Below, piece by piece: positions 61,587 to 64,000 of a stretch of DNA of 64,000 bases (positions are counted from its first letter, which is position 1; each line of letters begins with the position of its first letter). The stretch spans positions 372,001 through 436,000 of the forward strand of contig NZ_JAGGKI010000004.1 of the NCBI RefSeq assembly GCF_017873605.1, read 5' to 3'. The position numbers and the translations under genes are program-made. Under the pieces are notes generated by a model. The model worked only from the letters and a program-made list of their open reading frames with translations, did not search any database and had not been told where the DNA came from. Origin of the DNA: Paenibacillus lactis (GTDB taxonomy: Bacteria; Bacillota; Bacilli; Paenibacillales; Paenibacillaceae).

Positions 61587-64000
61587 TCAGGATTCGTTCT
61601 TTAACTCGGGCAGCGGCTGCACAAGGAGATTGATCGGAAGGCTGCTTCCCGGCGCTGCCGTGAAGAGAAATTCCACCGTTTCCTCGTAGCTGCCTGTTCG
61701 ATACAGCACGGCTGCATCGTTCGGAGCGGATACCGCTCCATTGCTCGTATTCGGCGTTTGAATAATCTTGCCGTTGACCATCATGGCACCCATGTATTTG
61801 CCGCCGCGCGGATTCAGCGTGATCAGCGTATTCGGCGCTACGCGGTGCAGCTTGATTTTGTACAGGACGCCGAAATTGCCGGCATTGGTTGTATAGGAGC
61901 CGTTAATCCCGTCGTATCCTTCCAGGTTCGGGTCATTCGTATTGTCCCCGATCGCAAGACGCCCCGGCTTGTTGCCTACAAGCTCGTAGGATTCGATGAT
62001 TCTCGTCGAATCCGCATAGGATCCCCGATTATGCACACCGTCCGGCGACTGCAAAATCAGGTGAGGCAGCTTCTGGATCGGGTCTTTCGTTTCATCGATC
62101 ATGATGACATCATAACGGATCGGCGCATCCGAATACAGGTCAGCGAGCATGGAAACAACCTGCCCGTTCTTCAGCGATTGGGCGCTTAGATCCTTCAGAA
62201 TTACTCTGCTCTCCCCCGGAGCCATCGTGATGGATTGATAATCGGCCGATGACTGCATGGATTCCAGGTAACGAAGCACAGCCGCCTTGCCTGTTGCGGT
62301 CGGAATATTGATCGGTCCGCCCATGCCGGAATATTCGGTTGTCAGCCTTGTCGGTAAGCTGTTGATATTGGTGGCCACGACGTACATCTTCATATTTTTC
62401 CCGGTAGCGTTCATATGATGGATCATGAACCGGGTGCTGCCGTTGCCGGTCTCCCGATAAACGATCCCTTCCTGGTACACCGTCTCCGGCGAGTTGCTGC
62501 GGATCAGCATCGTCGGCTCGGAGCTTCGGGTAATCGGCAGCAAGTCCCAAGTCGGTACCACGGAGCCGTTGAATGAATAGCTATCGCCGATATCCGTAAA
62601 CAATTGGTTGAACTGGTCTTGGGTATACAATACCTCGTTCGTCACGGTAATGACCTTCTCGTACGTGCTGGTCGCGCCTTTTTTATCCGTTACGATTAAC
62701 CGGACTTTGTGCGAACCCGCGGTAAAGAACGCCTTTTCGTTATTTTCCCATTTGTAAGTCAGCTCATCGCCCGGGTCCTGGTCGTAGCTCTGGTCGATAT
62801 AGGTGATTTTCTCACCCATCTTGTATTGTTCTTTGTCTGTCGTGAACATGGCGACCGGCGGCGTATTCGGTGCGAGGACCTGAATATTCAGCGTGTATGG
62901 ATCGCTCCACTCGCCGCTTGAATCCTGAACCGAGTAGGTGACAGGGTAGGTGCCCGGCTGGCTAAACATCTCCTCCCGTCCCTCCCAGCGCTCATCCACA
63001 ATGGGAAGTCCTGTCGGGGAATAGGCATTCGTCCGATACGTAACATAGGTCTCTCCGGCATAAATTTCGGCCGGCGACACGGTGAAGGACGCGATCGGCT
63101 TCGTGCTCAGGCTGAGTATAATGCGTTTGTTCGGCTGGTCCACCTTATAGGAAATATCCAGTGCCTGCGTAATGCTTGTCAGCGGTACCATGAACGTATT
63201 GTTGCTCTGATACGCAGGTCCCTTCATCGTTCTGCGTTCTCCGTTGACGGTGTACACGCTGCTGTTCGTTTTGAACCGAAGCTCGTCGCCGCCGCGGATA
63301 ATAATCGTCTCCTTCGTCTTCGCGTCATAGGTAAGCTTAAGCCCTACCCGATTGACCAGCGATCGGATCGCGACGTAGGATACCCCCCGCTTTACGGCCA
63401 TCGGCTGTCCGGCCTTATACATCTTGCCGCCTTGATACATAACGTCGCTGTTCATCATCAGGATCAGATCGTTAGGACCAAGATTCGGAAGGTTAGGCAC
63501 CTGGCTGCCCCCGCTGCCGTCTCCCGGCTCAGGCTGCGTGCTTCCGCCGTCGCTGCTGCCTCCGTCTCCGCTGCCGCTACGGGACAGGTCAAGAATCACT
63601 TTCTTCTCGGATTGATTAACCGTATATGGAATATCAAGCGCTTGCGTAATCGAAGTTAATGGAACCATAAACACATTGTTGGAAATATAGGCCGGCCCCT
63701 TCATCGGGCGGACCTGTCCGTTTACTTTATAATTGCTGCTCCCTGTCTTAAAGCGGAGCTCATTGCCATCCTTGATGATAATGGTTTCCTTTGTCTTATT
63801 GTCAAAAGAGAGCTTAAGACCTGCACGCTCGACCATTGCCCGTACCGCTATATAAGATACGCCTTTCTTGACGGCCATCGGCTCCCCGGCCTTATAGCGC
63901 TGTCCGTTATGGTACATCACGTCACTGTTCATCAAAAGCACAAGCTCATTCTTGGAAGCCGGCGATGTTTCGGAGGTGCTCGATATGTTCGTATCGTTCC
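61587..64000 (-). CDS. Large secreted protein with tandem copper-amine-oxidase domains and PKD-like domains (5' end outside window)
   Basis: The reading frame is open from the right edge; at least 804 residues are visible. A Ser/Thr-rich leader region precedes two stalk domains that are near-copies of each other about 158 residues apart (LLMNSDVMYHNGQRYKAG and LMMNSDVMYQGGKMYKAG), separated by a Gly/Ser/Pro linker. Two PKD-like Ig domains follow (ASFTVSPAEIYAGETYVTYR; PPVAMFTTDKEQYKMGEK). The last about 350 residues are beta-rich without a recognised family. No catalytic motif is visible. It is probably a cell-surface protein. The signal peptide is outside the window. Confidence 0.88.
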   Translation of the reverse strand, partial: NDTNISSTSETSPASKNELVLLMNSDVMYHNGQRYKAGEPMAVKKGVSYIAVRAMVERAGLKLSFDNKTKETIIIKDGNELRFKTGSSNYKVNGQVRPMKGPAYISNNVFMVPLTSITQALDIPYTVNQSEKKVILDLSRSGSGDGGSSDGGSTQPEPGDGSGGSQVPNLPNLGPNDLILMMNSDVMYQGGKMYKAGQPMAVKRGVSYVAIRSLVNRVGLKLTYDAKTKETIIIRGGDELRFKTNSSVYTVNGERRTMKGPAYQSNNTFMVPLTSITQALDISYKVDQPNKRIILSLSTKPIASFTVSPAEIYAGETYVTYRTNAYSPTGLPIVDERWEGREEMFSQPGTYPVTYSVQDSSGEWSDPYTLNIQVLAPNTPPVAMFTTDKEQYKMGEKITYIDQSYDQDPGDELTYKWENNEKAFFTAGSHKVRLIVTDKKGATSTYEKVITVTNEVLYTQDQFNQLFTDIGDSYSFNGSVVPTWDLLPITRSSEPTMLIRSNSPETVYQEGIVYRETGNGSTRFMIHHMNATGKNMKMYVVATNINSLPTRLTTEYSGMGGPINIPTATGKAAVLRYLESMQSSADYQSITMAPGESRVILKDLSAQSLKNGQVVSMLADLYSDAPIRYDVIMIDETKDPIQKLPHLILQSPDGVHNRGSYADSTRIIESYELVGNKPGRLAIGDNTNDPNLEGYDGINGSYTTNAGNFGVLYKIKLHRVAPNTLITLNPRGGKYMGAMMVNGKIIQTPNTSNGAVSAPNDAAVLYRTGSYEETVEFLFTAAPGSSLPINLLVQPLPELKNES

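Overview
The window looks like a chromosomal segment of a spore-forming, low-GC Gram-positive of the Paenibacillus type. It carries spo0A, spoIVB, spoIIM, the whole spoIIIAA-AH operon, mciZ, yqhO/P/Q/R/T/V homologues, a metG T-box leader and secreted proteins with copper-amine-oxidase stalk domains. The core is moderately GC-rich. No rRNA, tRNA or CRISPR array was found.

Layout. 1-3.8 kb: one end of an AT-richer integrated element (divergent HTH regulators over a cluster of four 15-bp operators, a lipoprotein, a 53-residue ORF, an ImmA/IrrE metallopeptidase and a tyrosine integrase) abutting the 3' end of spoIIM. 3.8-10 kb: spoIIM, an EndoQ-like nuclease, nudF, the FtsZ-inhibitor gene mciZ, a TPR protein, an M20 peptidase, a Prli42-type microprotein and lipB. 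10-16 kb: a branched-chain 2-oxoacid dehydrogenase operon (lpdV-bkdAA-bkdAB-bkdB). 16-22.7 kb: an accessory block with an epimerase and a sugar ABC importer plus GH43 arabinan enzyme, divergent from a winged-helix regulator.

23-38.7 kb: a long minus-strand core run accB-accC-Asp23-amaP-DUF2273-nusB-folD-xseA-xseB-ispA-dxs-tlyA-(membrane protein)-argR-recN-spoIVB-spo0A. 38.9-45 kb: spoIIIAA-AH behind a recognisable SigmaE-type promoter, then yqhV. 45-51 kb: aspartokinase with an internal beta-subunit start, efp, Xaa-Pro peptidase, aroQ, yqhR, yqhQ, a YqhP-like protein and yqhO. 52-57.8 kb: a GH10-like secreted glycosidase, mntR, ccdA and a zinc importer (znuA-znuC-znuB) with two Zur-like boxes. 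58-61.3 kb: metG with a Met T-box leader, an odd 167-bp element bounded by inverted repeats in that leader region, yidD and a Fur-family gene (probably zur). 61.6-64 kb: a large secreted protein running off the right edge.

Many genes here have TTG or GTG starts; starts were moved to the codon best spaced from a Shine-Dalgarno. The less ordinary signals are the immunity region of the left element, the 167-bp inverted-repeat element in the metG leader, the 0A-box palindrome before spo0A, the operator repeats of the sugar-uptake block, two microprotein genes (mciZ, Prli42), and a hairpin that encloses the yqhO ribosome binding site.
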